Notes: generated from the letters alone by a model not told the origin. A DNA stretch of 64,000 bases from Marmoricola sp. OAE513 (GCF_040546585.1 NZ_JBEPOC010000001.1:2666001-2730000), one strand, 5' to 3'. Shown: positions 50,475-58,715, counted from the stretch's first letter. Program-made: numbers and translations.

Positions 50475-53015
50475 CTACCGGCTCTTCACCAGCTTCGAGT
50501 AGGCCGACGCCGGCGAAGCTCCCACCGCGTTGTACGCCACGACCCGGAACTTGTAGGACCCCTTGGCCAGCGCGAACTTGTACGAGCGCGTGCCGGCGGA
50601 GAGCGCCTTGGAGACCTTCGAGCTGACGATCTTGCCGTTCTTGATCTTGTAGGCGACGACCTTGTAGCTGGTGATGGCCGCTCCACCGCTGCTCGTCGGT
50701 GCGGCCCACTTGGCGGTCGCGTTCTTCGCGCCGCCCTTGGCGCCGGAGACCGCCGTACCGATCCTGGGGGCGGAGGGTGCAGCGTTGGTCTTGAAGTTCA
50801 CCGTCCGACCCGCGCCGGTGCCCGCGGAGTTCTTCGCGCCGATGAAGACCGAGTAGCTCTTGCCCGGGGTCAGACCGGGTGCGGTGTAGGTGAGCACGTT
50901 GCCGAGGTCTACGTTCCCGCCCGGGAGGCCGACCAGGACGTACCCGGTGACTGGGGCACCGCCGTCGAACGTCGGTGCGGTCCACGTCAGCGTGGCGCTC
51001 CTGCCGTTGGCAGCCGACTTCGCAGACCCGGAGGCAGGCGCGTTCGGTGCGGTGACGCTCCGCGTGACTCCTGCCGGGTCCGAGGCCGGTTGTACCGAGT
51101 CGAGGTCCGCTGTGTAGCTCGCCGTGACCTGGTACGTCGTGGTGCCGAACGTGACCGGATAGCTCTTGGTGAGCGTTGCTGCCGCGAGGTTCTCGTCTAC
51201 GGGTGAAGCGCCCGTGCCGACGACGTGCCAGCCGGTCAGCGTCGCGTTGCCGGGGTTTGGCGGTGCAGTCCAGGTGACCTTCGCAGTCGCGTCGGTCAGG
51301 GCGGCCGTGAGGCCGGGCTTGGTCTCGGGCTTCCAGGTCTGGACGTGGAGGGGCTTGCTGGTTCCGGTCGCCGAGGTGCCTGCGGAGTTCACGGCGTAGA
51401 CGGTGACGGTGTAGTTCGTTCCGGGGTTCAGTCCAGTCGCGTCGTAGTTCAGAACGTTTCCGACCGTCTTCGTACCGCCGGGAAGCCCGGTGATCTGGTA
51501 GCCGGTGATCGGGCTCCCACCGCTGTCGCTGGGCGCCGTCCAGTAGATGCCAGCTGTGGTGTTCTTGACGCCCGGATCGACCGTGACGGTGGCGGGAGGC
51601 CCGGGCACTGCTCCAGCGGGGCAGCCCGAGATCGTCAGTGTGTACTGGCCGATCGAGCCGTAGTCGGTGTAACCGGTAGTCGCGTTGCCCGCCGCGCTTC
51701 CCGCGGCGCTCCCGGCACCGTCGACCTTGATCCGGTACGTCGTGCCGGCGGTCGGGGACGCGAGTTTGGCTTCAGCGTTCATGCCGTCCACGACATAGAC
51801 CTGGTTGACGAAGTCGTAGTCTCCATCGGGGTCCAGGACCGTCGCAGGGTTGTCTCCCGCAGCAAGCACGACGTTGCTCGTGCTGAGGATGTCGAGCTTG
51901 ATGTCGAGAGCCTGCCCGGTACCGATCCCCTTCGCCGAGACCGTCAGCGGGCTGGTACAGGTGCGGGTGATGGAGAACAGGTCGTCGTCAGCGGCGTTGC
52001 TGATGACGCCGTTCACCGAGTACGACGTCTGGTCACCGAGGGCGGCTGCTCCGGTCGGGACACCGCCGCTGAGCGTGTAGTCGTCCGGGCGGTAGAAGGT
52101 GCCGGCCGTGCCCGCTACGCCGTTCGTCCCAATGATGGCGAGGTCGTCCTCTGTGTTGCTCGCGCCGGCGTACTCGCCCTTGCTGAACTGGATGATCGCG
52201 TTCTGGTTGCCGATGCCCATGATGGGCGTCCAAAGGTGGTTGCTGTGGCCCCCGTAGTACTCGTGTGTCGCGTCGCCGTCGTGATCGAGTCCCAGGGTGT
52301 GGCCGACCTCGTGGGCGATCGCGTGGGCGGCAACCGTGGGGAAGTCCGCGAGTCCCGCGGAGAACACCCATGCCAGCGCAAACTCCTGGGTGTCCCGGAC
52401 GTTCATCGGGTTCGAGGCTCCGGAAATGTTCTGCTGACGGCCGTCGAACAGGTCAACATTTGCAATGCCGCCGCAACCACCGCAGATCTGGTTCCTGGGG
52501 GCAGTGGCGTCGGTGATCACGACCTTCACCCCGTACGCCGCGTCTGCCGCGTCCGTCCGTCGCAGGGCCTCGGTGCCAGGGTCGACGGTGGTCACGTTGA
52601 CGTCGAAAGAGGAGTACTTCTCAGCGACGATCTTCCAGATCAAGGGGACGTCGGCGGTATCGGTGAACCCGGCGTAGGTGCCGGCGCTGATGAACTTTCC
52701 GCCGCCGTCCGGTTGGGTCCAGTCTCGACCGAACGAGCCGGCGGCCGACGACAGCGTGACACCGTCGAAGTCCAGATAGATCGTCCGGAGCGATGCCGGT
52801 CGGCTGCTCAGGGATGGGACCGCGAGGGCCGCCTGTCCGACGGCCTTCCGCGGCGACGGCTTGGTGCTCGGTGGGAGGTCGGGTGCCGGATCGACGACGC
52901 GTTCAACGTCCGGAAGCGGAGGGGCGTCAGCTGCCTGCGACGGAGCCATCACCACCAACGGCGAGAGCGCAAGCGCGCCGATGGTCAGTCCCAGCAAGCC
53001 CCGGCGTACTCCCAT
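50475..53015 (-). CDS. Secreted metzincin-type metalloprotease with Fn3 domains, paralog 3
   Basis: 846 residues, the most divergent of the three. Signal peptide to about QAADA, TIYLDFDGVTLSSAAG, zinc site HEVGHTLGLDHDG (H235, E236, H239, H245, with D246) and Met-turn WTPIMG (M266). The PPC-like domain is followed by three or four Fn3 domains, one or two more than in its paralogs, and the same C-terminal domain (APSAPRIGTAVSGAKGG). The start codon lies two bases after the T run of the lexA terminator. GAGACT seven bases before the ATG could be its -10. Confidence 0.82.
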   Translation of the reverse strand: MGVRRGLLGLTIGALALSPLVVMAPSQAADAPPLPDVERVVDPAPDLPPSTKPSPRKAVGQAALAVPSLSSRPASLRTIYLDFDGVTLSSAAGSFGRDWTQPDGGGKFISAGTYAGFTDTADVPLIWKIVAEKYSSFDVNVTTVDPGTEALRRTDAADAAYGVKVVITDATAPRNQICGGCGGIANVDLFDGRQQNISGASNPMNVRDTQEFALAWVFSAGLADFPTVAAHAIAHEVGHTLGLDHDGDATHEYYGGHSNHLWTPIMGIGNQNAIIQFSKGEYAGASNTEDDLAIIGTNGVAGTAGTFYRPDDYTLSGGVPTGAAALGDQTSYSVNGVISNAADDDLFSITRTCTSPLTVSAKGIGTGQALDIKLDILSTSNVVLAAGDNPATVLDPDGDYDFVNQVYVVDGMNAEAKLASPTAGTTYRIKVDGAGSAAGSAAGNATTGYTDYGSIGQYTLTISGCPAGAVPGPPATVTVDPGVKNTTAGIYWTAPSDSGGSPITGYQITGLPGGTKTVGNVLNYDATGLNPGTNYTVTVYAVNSAGTSATGTSKPLHVQTWKPETKPGLTAALTDATAKVTWTAPPNPGNATLTGWHVVGTGASPVDENLAAATLTKSYPVTFGTTTYQVTASYTADLDSVQPASDPAGVTRSVTAPNAPASGSAKSAANGRSATLTWTAPTFDGGAPVTGYVLVGLPGGNVDLGNVLTYTAPGLTPGKSYSVFIGAKNSAGTGAGRTVNFKTNAAPSAPRIGTAVSGAKGGAKNATAKWAAPTSSGGAAITSYKVVAYKIKNGKIVSSKVSKALSAGTRSYKFALAKGSYKFRVVAYNAVGASPASAYSKLVKSR

Positions 53016-53020
53016 GAAAA

Positions 53021-53061
53021 CCAGTCTCGCCCCGCGGGTCCGGCCGCGGGGCGAGAACTGG
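53021..53061 (-). terminator. lexA intrinsic terminator
   Basis: On the minus strand, a long GC stem (CCAGTTCTCGCCCCGCGG and CCGCGGGGCGAGACTGG) is followed by TTTT, 14 bases after the lexA stop. Confidence 0.85.
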
Positions 53062-53074
53062 AAACACCGGGACC

Positions 53075-53803
53075 TCAGACCTTGCGCAGCACCGCCGTGA
53101 CCTTGCCCAGGATCGTGGCGTGGGTGCCGTCGATCGGGTCGTAGGCCTCGTTGTGGGGAAGCAGCCAGACCTTGCCGTCCTTGCGCTGGAAGGTCTTCAC
53201 CGTGGCCTCGCCGTCGAGCATCGCGGCCACGATGTCGCCGTTGTTGGCGTCGGGCTGCTGGCGGATGACGACGTAGTCGCCGTCGCAGATTGCGGCGTCG
53301 ATCATCGACTCACCAGAGACCTCGAGCATGAACAGCGTGCCGTCGCCGACCAGCGACTTCGGCATCGGGAAGACGTCCTCGACGCGCTCCTCGGCAAGAA
53401 TCGGTCCACCGGCGGCGATCCGACCGACCAGCGGGATGTTGGTCGCGGTCGGGTTCGCGTCGCCGAAGCCGGTGACGTCCTGGCCGGCGTCGTCGGCGTT
53501 CGCCAGCGAGCGGCGGGCGGCGAGCACGTCGGGTAGGAACACCTCGAGGGCGCGGGGACGGTTCGGGTCGCGCTTGATGAACCCCTTGGACTCCAGGACG
53601 CGCAGCTGGTGCGCCACGCTGGAGGAGCTCGCGAGGCCGACCTCCTCGCCGATCTCGCGAATGCTCGGCGGGTAGCCGCGCTGCTCGATGGCATCGCGCA
53701 GCGTGGTCAGGATCCGCTGCTGACGCGGGGTGAGGCCGGTCGCGTCCGGGGGAGCGTCGGGGAGCTCGTGGACGTTGCCGAGGTCGTTTCCTTCAGTCGC
53801 CAT
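53075..53803 (-). CDS. lexA: LexA repressor
   Basis: 242 residues from ATG 53803. The N-terminal winged helix ([40 protein letters not shown]) binds SOS boxes. The self-cleavage site is A131-G132 (RIAAGGPI), the nucleophile S166 (EVSGESMID) and the base K203 (VKTF). It represses recA and its own gene until RecA filaments trigger cleavage. A -10 TACCGT lies six bases before the ATG, and an SOS box sits just upstream of it at 53836. Confidence 0.97.
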   Translation of the reverse strand: MATEGNDLGNVHELPDAPPDATGLTPRQQRILTTLRDAIEQRGYPPSIREIGEEVGLASSSSVAHQLRVLESKGFIKRDPNRPRALEVFLPDVLAARRSLANADDAGQDVTGFGDANPTATNIPLVGRIAAGGPILAEERVEDVFPMPKSLVGDGTLFMLEVSGESMIDAAICDGDYVVIRQQPDANNGDIVAAMLDGEATVKTFQRKDGKVWLLPHNEAYDPIDGTHATILGKVTAVLRKV

Positions 53804-53809
53804 AGGTGG

Positions 53810-53815
53810 ACGGTA
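53810..53815 (-). promoter_or_regulatory. -10 box, leaderless start of lexA
   Basis: On the minus strand TACCGT is followed by six bases and the ATG at 53803. Confidence 0.6.
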
Positions 53816-53835
53816 GACCCATTCGCGGCTCGATT

Positions 53836-53851
53836 TCAAACATATGTTCGA
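53836..53851. promoter_or_regulatory. LexA box 1 (lexA autoregulation)
   Basis: TCAAACATATGTTCGA, one mismatch to the actinobacterial consensus, 20 bases upstream of the lexA -10. Confidence 0.85.
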
Positions 53852-53893
53852 TCCCGCGTGTCGGGGGTTCGTGCTCGACGGGAATCAATCTGT

Positions 53894-53909
53894 TCGAACA
53901 CCTGTTCTT
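53894..53909. promoter_or_regulatory. LexA box 2
   Basis: TCGAACACCTGTTCTT, in the lexA-LysM divergent gap. Confidence 0.8.
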
Positions 53910-53917
53910 GACAACGT

Positions 53918-53933
53918 ACGAACACCTGTTCTA
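53918..53933. promoter_or_regulatory. LexA box 3
   Basis: ACGAACACCTGTTCTA, 24 bases from box 2. Confidence 0.78.
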
Positions 53934-53936
53934 ACT

Positions 53937-53952
53937 TCGTACACGTGTTCGA
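53937..53952. promoter_or_regulatory. LexA box 4
   Basis: TCGTACACGTGTTCGA, 19 bases from box 3 and facing the LysM gene. The rest of the 304-base gap (53804-54107) holds a ribosome site and no other feature I can name. Confidence 0.75.
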
Positions 53953-54107
53953 TCGAACGTCTGATCGAGTCCCCGCCGCAATCCGCTCCGGATGAGTCGG
54001 GGGTCCTGGTTAGAACTAGCTCGACACAACAGAGGGGTCGCAACGAAACCGACCACCGGTGCTCCACCCAAAGACGGGAGCCCGGATCTTCCCCAGGAGG
54101 TTTGACC

Positions 54108-54473
54108 ATGAGCACGCTGACTATCTCTCCCGCCTTCGTTCCGGGTGCCGCGCAGACGCCGCGACTGACCCGCAACTCCACCGTGCGCCTGACCCGCCGC
54201 GGACGCATCGTCGTCCTGCTGGCGGCCCTGGCTGCAGCGGTCGTCGTCATGGTGAGCCTCAGCGGATGGGCGACCGCCTCGCTCGACAGCGGGACCCAGG
54301 AGCCGGTGCGGACCGTCGAGGTCCAGCCCGGCGACACCCTCTACGCGATCGCCGGCGAGATCGCCGGCCCCGGCGAGGTCCGCGACATGGTCCACCGCAT
54401 CAAGGAGCTGAACTCGCTGTCGGGCAGCGGCCTGACGGTCGGCCAGAAGCTGGCGGTTCCGGTTTCGCAGTGA
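54108..54473 (+). CDS. SOS-controlled LysM membrane protein, ChiZ/YneA-like
   Basis: 121 residues. A basic N-terminal tail (RLTRRGR) leads into one membrane helix (IVVLLAALAAAVVVMVSLSG), then a linker and a C-terminal LysM domain (RTVEVQPGDTLYAIAGEIAG to LTVGQKLAVPV) that binds peptidoglycan. LysM proteins divergent from lexA in actinobacteria and in Bacillus (Rv2719c/ChiZ, YneA) delay cell division during DNA damage. AGGAGG precedes the ATG by eight bases, unlike most promoters here, so a leader is used. Four SOS boxes precede it. Confidence 0.9.
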   Translation: MSTLTISPAFVPGAAQTPRLTRNSTVRLTRRGRIVVLLAALAAAVVVMVSLSGWATASLDSGTQEPVRTVEVQPGDTLYAIAGEIAGPGEVRDMVHRIKELNSLSGSGLTVGQKLAVPVSQ

Positions 54474-54543
54474 CGCCCGGCGGGCACACAACTCAAGACG
54501 TCCGTTGACTCCCTCGACCCGGGTCATCGGCAGTGTGGGAAGA

Positions 54544-54579
54544 AGAAGAGGCGGGGCCAGCGCTGGCCCCGCCTCTTCT
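54544..54579. terminator. Perfect 36-base palindromic terminator
   Basis: AGAAGAGGCGGGGCCAGC (54544-54561) is followed at once by its exact complement (54562-54579), 70 bases after the LysM gene. Confidence 0.9.
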
Positions 54580-54600
54580 ACGTTCACGTGTCGGTTGAAC

Positions 54601-54708
54601 TAGGTCCCGTCGGTTGGCTAGGTCCCGTCGGTTGGCTAGGTCCCGTCGGTTGGCTAGGTCCCGGCGGTTGGCTAGGTCCCGGCGGTTGGCTAGGTCCCGG
54701 TGGTTGAG
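54601..54708. repeat. 18-bp tandem array, six copies, joined to a dispersed repeat
   Basis: TAGGTCCCGTCGGTTGGC repeats head to tail at 54601, 54619, 54637, 54655, 54673 and 54691, with small changes in later copies. The last unit merges with GGTGGTTGAGCTTGCCGAAA (54700-54719), a copy of the dispersed element. Confidence 0.92.
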
Positions 54709-55412
54709 CTTGCCGAAACCCCAGCCCGCGCCGCACCCTCACTCATTAGCAGCTGCGCGGTCGTGTACGTCGCCATCACCGCCGACTCCAGCCGCGGCGG
54801 CGGGTTCTTCAGCAGGAACTTCCGGGTCCCGAGGATCGAGTCCGACAGCATGAACATCGCCGCGCCGGCCAGCGTGAGCCGGCGGGCCGACCGCGGCAGA
54901 GCCGGGTCCAGCTGTGTCGCCGTGGCGACTGTCGTCGCGAGCATCGCGGAATAGCCGGCGATCGTCGGCCCGAGACGCCGGTCGAGCTGGGAGGCCTTGA
55001 ACGCCATCACCGGCATCGTCGCGGCCCAGGCGCCGACGACGAGCTTGGCGCCCGGTCGCCGGGTCCTGCTGCGGTTCGCCAGGAACCCGCTGATGTACGC
55101 CGCGTGCCCGAGCGCGAAGGAACCACTTCCGGCGACGAAGTGCTTCGGCTCGTCGCCCATCAGCGCCAGGTCTCCGCCCCATCCACCGGCCTGCGCTGCC
55201 AGCGTGCTGGTGCGCAGGGGAGAGGTGGCGGAGTTCGGGTCGGTGATTAGTGAGGCCATCAGCGTCGGCATCAGCATCGGCTTGGTCAGCACCCGTGCGC
55301 GGTGGGCGCGCGGACTGGATGAGCCCGACAGCCAGGTGTCGGCAGCTGCGATCGCGACGTACGCGAGCTTGAGGCGTCGGGACGTGCTGAGTCGAGCGGT
55401 CGGTGAGGGCAC
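54690..55412 (-). CDS. YhhN/lysoplasmalogenase-family membrane protein
   Basis: 240 residues with about seven membrane helices. LMGDEPKHFVAGSGSFALGH and LLTLAGAA-like stretches near the C-terminus (LAGAAMFMLSDSILGTRKFL) match the TMEM86/YhhN pattern, with paired acidic residues inside the membrane. Some members hydrolyse the vinyl ether of lysoplasmalogens, but bacterial roles vary. The last ten residues (GVSASSTTGT) and the stop come from the dispersed repeat and tandem array, so the original C-terminus was probably replaced. A -10 box lies six bases before the GTG. Confidence 0.85.
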   Translation of the reverse strand: MPSPTARLSTSRRLKLAYVAIAAADTWLSGSSSPRAHRARVLTKPMLMPTLMASLITDPNSATSPLRTSTLAAQAGGWGGDLALMGDEPKHFVAGSGSFALGHAAYISGFLANRSRTRRPGAKLVVGAWAATMPVMAFKASQLDRRLGPTIAGYSAMLATTVATATQLDPALPRSARRLTLAGAAMFMLSDSILGTRKFLLKNPPPRLESAVMATYTTAQLLMSEGAARAGVSASSTTGT

Positions 55413-55418
55413 GAGCAG

Positions 55419-55424
55419 AACCTA
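55419..55424 (-). promoter_or_regulatory. -10 box, leaderless start of yhhN-like gene
   Basis: On the minus strand TAGGTT is followed by six bases and the GTG at 55412. Confidence 0.6.
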
Positions 55425-55435
55425 GTGGGTCCCGC

Positions 55436-55441
55436 TACCGT
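55436..55441 (+). promoter_or_regulatory. -10 box, leaderless start of DUF3052 gene
   Basis: TACCGT, six bases, ATG at 55448. It is only 12 bases from the divergent -10 box. Confidence 0.6.
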
Positions 55442-55447
55442 CTGCCC

Positions 55448-55843
55448 ATGGCTGGCTACTCAGGCACTCCGTTGGAGAAAAAGCTCGGGGTCAAGGACGG
55501 CATCACCGTGTTCCTCGACAAGCCGCCCGCCGGGTTCACCCTCGACGCGGAGACCACCACGCGACTGCCGAAGCTGGCCGCGATCACGCTGACCTTCCAC
55601 ACCGAGCTCGCCGCGCTGACCAAGCGGATGCCAACGCTGATCGAGCACACCGAGCAGGCCGGGATGATCTGGGTCTGCTGGCCCAAGAAGGCCGCCAGGA
55701 AGCTCGGCTACGAGACCGACATCGACGAGAACCTGGTCCGCCAGATCGGCTTGGACGCCGGTGTGGTGGACGTGAAGGTGTGTGCGATCGACGAGGTCTG
55801 GTCGGGGTTGAAGTTCGTACGTCGGCTCAAGGACCGTACCTAG
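55448..55843 (+). CDS. DUF3052 family protein
   Basis: 131 residues. MAGYSGTPLEKKLGVKDGIT at the start and GMIWVCWPKKAARKLGYETD in the middle are typical of DUF3052, a small actinobacterial family. The first half resembles a short Rossmann-like alpha/beta unit, and IWVCWPKK...DIDENLVR is the most conserved part. Function is not established. It is divergent from the YhhN gene with both promoters packed into 35 bases. Confidence 0.85.
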   Translation: MAGYSGTPLEKKLGVKDGITVFLDKPPAGFTLDAETTTRLPKLAAITLTFHTELAALTKRMPTLIEHTEQAGMIWVCWPKKAARKLGYETDIDENLVRQIGLDAGVVDVKVCAIDEVWSGLKFVRRLKDRT

Positions 55844-55908
55844 GTCGCGAGGGTCCCGCGTATGGCGAAACGGCTGCGGCTGGCGTACGGATCGTCGACG
55901 CTGTCTGG

Positions 55909-56586
55909 ATGCTCCGCACCGCTGCCTCCGCTCTCACCATCGCCCTGCTCGTGACCGTCGCGCCCGTCGCGACCGCGTCCGCCCAAGAGTCTGCTCCGCG
56001 TCCGACCGCGGTGAAGGCCAAGGTCGTGCGCTGGTCCGACGGCGACACCGTGGTCACCTCGTTCGGCAAGATCCGCGTCATCGGCGTCGACACCCCCGAG
56101 ACCGGGAAGTGCGGGGCGAAGAAGGCCAAGGCGCTCGCCCTCAAGCTGGCGCCGGTCGGCTCGATCGTCACGCTGGGCAATCCGGCGTCGGTCCAGGACA
56201 CCGACCGGTACGGGCGCAAGCTCCGGTACGTGAACCGCGGCAAGATCGACATCGCGTTGCGGCAGATTAAGGCCGGCTCGAGGGCCCGGTACGACTCGAA
56301 GGACGGCTACGACCACCACCCGCGTCAGGCGAAGTACCGGAAGGCCGACAAGAAGTACAAGAACTACCTGTGCGCGAAGTCCTCGGGCTCGCATGGCACG
56401 TCGTACGCGCCGGTCGCCGGCACCTGGAACTGCCCGTCGTACGCCCGGATCAAGGGCAACCGCGGTTCGAACGGCTGGATCTACCACGTGCCGGGTCAGC
56501 AGTACTACAGCAAGACGAACCCCGAGGAGTGCTTCAAGACCGAGGCCGCCGCGCGCGCTGCGGGCTACCGCAGGTCGAAGGTCTGA
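55909..56586 (+). CDS. Secreted thermonuclease-like protein with C-terminal sunset domain
   Basis: 225 residues. Signal peptide to about ASAQ, then a staphylococcal-nuclease fold: VRWSDGDTVVT, IRVIGVDTPE (R56, D61, E64) and DRYGRKLRYV (R103) supply the metal and catalytic residues. Residues about 170-225 form a small domain with GTWNCPSYARIKGN, IYHVPGQQYYS and PEECFKTEAAARAAGYR, matching the sunset/Excalibur-like calcium-binding modules often fused to nucleases. It is likely exported and able to cut extracellular nucleic acid. The SNase part is shorter than usual between R103 and the linker. Confidence 0.85.
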   Translation: MLRTAASALTIALLVTVAPVATASAQESAPRPTAVKAKVVRWSDGDTVVTSFGKIRVIGVDTPETGKCGAKKAKALALKLAPVGSIVTLGNPASVQDTDRYGRKLRYVNRGKIDIALRQIKAGSRARYDSKDGYDHHPRQAKYRKADKKYKNYLCAKSSGSHGTSYAPVAGTWNCPSYARIKGNRGSNGWIYHVPGQQYYSKTNPEECFKTEAAARAAGYRRSKV

Positions 56587-56598
56587 CACGCTGGCCGC

Positions 56599-56949
56599 AT
56601 GGAACGCGTACTCGGCATCGGCGGCTACTTCCTGCGCGCGGCCGATCCCGTCGCACTCGGGGTCTGGTACCGCGAGGTCCTCGGGCTCAACGCCGACAAC
56701 TACGGCCAGTGGGCGCAGGACGAGGGGCCGACCGTCTTCGCGACGTTTCCGGCCGACAGCGACTACTTCCCGGCGGAGCAGCGCGTGATGCTGAACTTCC
56801 GGGTGCGGGATCTTGACGCGATGCTCGTGCAGTTGAGGGCGGCGGGAGCTGATGTCGTGGACGACATCGGTGACATGGAGGGCGTCGGGCGGTTCGGGTG
56901 GGTCATCGACCCGGAGGGCAACCGTGTCGAGCTCTGGCAGCCGGTCTGA
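56599..56949 (+). CDS. VOC (glyoxalase/bleomycin-resistance-fold) protein
   Basis: 116 residues. Two beta-alpha-beta-beta-beta units: GIGGYFLRAADPVALGVWYR then EVLGL, and LNFRVRDLDAMLVQLRAAGA then the closing strand WVIDPEGNRVELWQPV. The terminal Glu (E in VELWQ) is the usual metal ligand. The first His is replaced by Tyr/Phe, so metal binding may be altered. The substrate cannot be told. It starts 12 bases after the nuclease stop and may be co-transcribed. Confidence 0.87.
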   Translation: MERVLGIGGYFLRAADPVALGVWYREVLGLNADNYGQWAQDEGPTVFATFPADSDYFPAEQRVMLNFRVRDLDAMLVQLRAAGADVVDDIGDMEGVGRFGWVIDPEGNRVELWQPV

Positions 56950-56995
56950 GTTACCGTGCGGCGGTCGTGTCGGCTCGTCGTCGGCCTCGCAGTCC

Positions 56996-58336
56996 TCAGC
57001 GCAGAGCGAACTCGGAGTACTCGACGCTGCGGGGGTCTAAGAAGGTCGACATGATGTGGACGTGGTCGCTGTCGATCTCATCGAGCTCGCCGTCCTGGTT
57101 CTTCGCGTAGGTCCGGACGGTGATGTACCACCGGAACTCAGCTGGTTCTGACTCCTGGTCTCCTGTTGGAGCAGTGCACTCGAAGCAGTGCGCCTCGAAC
57201 CACTCATGACGGTCGCAACCATCGCCGACTGGTTCGGTGGCGTAGCCGGGTGCCCACAGCGATCCTGCGGGTGGCCACTCAATCTCGCACAACTCGTCAG
57301 CCTCGACCTCGGACTGAAATGCGTCAAGAACCAACTTCTCCTGGACTTCATCCCAGTCGAGTCGCGGTTCCAGCGCATAGTCCTCAGGGCAACTTGGCCG
57401 ATCGAAGTCTCCGTAGCCGTACCGCTCCACACGGACACCGCCGTTCTCGGCCCAGGTCTCCACGAGTTCTGGACCAGGCCAACCGACTAGTGGCGCCTGT
57501 GGCTCGTGGCGCATGTCATGCAGGTCTGGAACGTCTGACCAATAGGGGTGCTGATGGAACGCACGAACCGTACCCGGTTCGACGCGGTAGATCTGTTCGG
57601 CGCGGTAGCGGCTCTCGTAGGAGCGCTCGACCCGAGAGCCGAATTGGCTGAGTACGGTGTCGATCGCGACGCCCTCCGACATCAGCCGCTCGTAGACCGG
57701 CCAATCTGAGAACGGCAGGCCGGCGCGCACAAAATCGAGGACGCGCCCGGGAGCGAATCCCGACTCACGCAGGTCGTGTCGCAGGTGCCCGAGCCCGAGG
57801 TCGTCGACCGGGCCACCGTGCACCAACTCGGCTGTTTCCTCGTCGAGCAGTACTGCGAGAAGGTCACGCTGCCAGAACGTCCAGCCTGCGTTCTCGTACG
57901 CAGCAGCATCGACGACGTCTTCCCGCTCCAGCCAAGGCTCGGCGCGCTCAGGTGAGAAGCCCGCGCCAGCCCACGAGCGTGCCGTAGCCGGGGTGTCGTC
58001 CTCGTCGAAGTCGAGGACGTCCATCCACGCGTGTGCGCCTTGTGGGTCGAAGCCCGCAACTATCCAGCTCGAAGCGATCGCGATCTGCTCTTCGTTGGTC
58101 CAAGCGACGCTCCCGTAATTCTTGTCCAGGAAGCCGACCCAGCCCGCGGCCTGGCTGCTGACGAACCCTGCCGCTCGCCACGCAAGCAATGCATCGGGAT
58201 CGTCACAGAGCGGTTCTGGCCAGTGCCTGGGGTCGCGCTCGCGCGTCACCCAGTCGGGATCCAGGAAGAGCATGTCCACGGTGCGTTCCTCGTCATCGGC
58301 AGAGCGGAATGCGATGGTCTCATCGGTACCCGACAC
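56996..58336 (-). CDS. Hypothetical protein with repeated W-x3-GF helical units
   Basis: About 446 residues from GTG 58336 (alternatives ATG 58273 and GTG 58417). Residues about 35-180 contain a degenerate repeat: LLAWRAAGFVSSQAAGWVGF, SSWIVAGFDPQGAHAWMDVL, RSWAGAGFSPERAEPWLERE, AAYENAGWTFWQRDLLAVL, each a pair of short helices with a central G-F/W. Later come a cysteine pair (HEWFEAHCFEC) and a C-terminal beta part (FRWYITVRTYAKNQ). Third-position GC is visibly lower than in neighbours. No family is recognised. The repeat suggests a solenoid or binding scaffold. Confidence 0.65.
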   Translation of the reverse strand: MSGTDETIAFRSADDEERTVDMLFLDPDWVTRERDPRHWPEPLCDDPDALLAWRAAGFVSSQAAGWVGFLDKNYGSVAWTNEEQIAIASSWIVAGFDPQGAHAWMDVLDFDEDDTPATARSWAGAGFSPERAEPWLEREDVVDAAAYENAGWTFWQRDLLAVLLDEETAELVHGGPVDDLGLGHLRHDLRESGFAPGRVLDFVRAGLPFSDWPVYERLMSEGVAIDTVLSQFGSRVERSYESRYRAEQIYRVEPGTVRAFHQHPYWSDVPDLHDMRHEPQAPLVGWPGPELVETWAENGGVRVERYGYGDFDRPSCPEDYALEPRLDWDEVQEKLVLDAFQSEVEADELCEIEWPPAGSLWAPGYATEPVGDGCDRHEWFEAHCFECTAPTGDQESEPAEFRWYITVRTYAKNQDGELDEIDSDHVHIMSTFLDPRSVEYSEFALR

Positions 58337-58394
58337 ATGTCCGGGCGTTGCGTCGAATGGCGCCCAATGCCTCGTTCGCCACGACAGGACGGAG

Positions 58395-58715
58395 CTACTT
58401 CCGGGCCCGGCGCCCACCGGGGATCCGCGTCACCACGACCTGCTCCTCGCCCTTCATCAGCAACCTCAGCTTGTTGCCCAAAATCATCGTGAGGAACATG
58501 CACGCTGTCGCCCCCAGCGTCGCCAGGAACACGAACAACCACGCCACGCCCTGACCATCACGCGCCTTGCCGGCGAGGTCGACCGCCGCGACGACGAGGA
58601 AGCCCCAGGCCACCAACGTGGCTGTGACGCCACCTGCGAGAGCCAGCATCTTGCGGGCGTGCGGGATGTGCATCTCTGGTTCGTGCTGACCCGAGTGCTT
58701 TCCCACGTCGGACAT
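58395..58715 (-). CDS. Small two-helix membrane protein
   Basis: 106 residues. A His-rich start (MSDVGKHSGQHEPEMHIPHA), two membrane helices (LALAGGVTATLVAWGFLVV and AWLFVFLATLGATACMFL) and a basic tail ending GGRRARK. The pattern resembles many unclassified actinobacterial small membrane proteins. It precedes the repeat-containing hypothetical on the same strand and may be co-transcribed with it. Confidence 0.65.
   Translation of the reverse strand: MSDVGKHSGQHEPEMHIPHARKMLALAGGVTATLVAWGFLVVAAVDLAGKARDGQGVAWLFVFLATLGATACMFLTMILGNKLRLLMKGEEQVVVTRIPGGRRARK

Noticed and set aside
53858-53885. Second PafBC-type promoter near lexA (GTGTCGGGG)
   Set aside because: No TAGNGT follows at the required spacing.
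54614-54853. Plus-strand frame reading MARSRRLARSRRL
   Set aside because: It is only the 18-bp tandem array translated and runs antisense to the YhhN gene.
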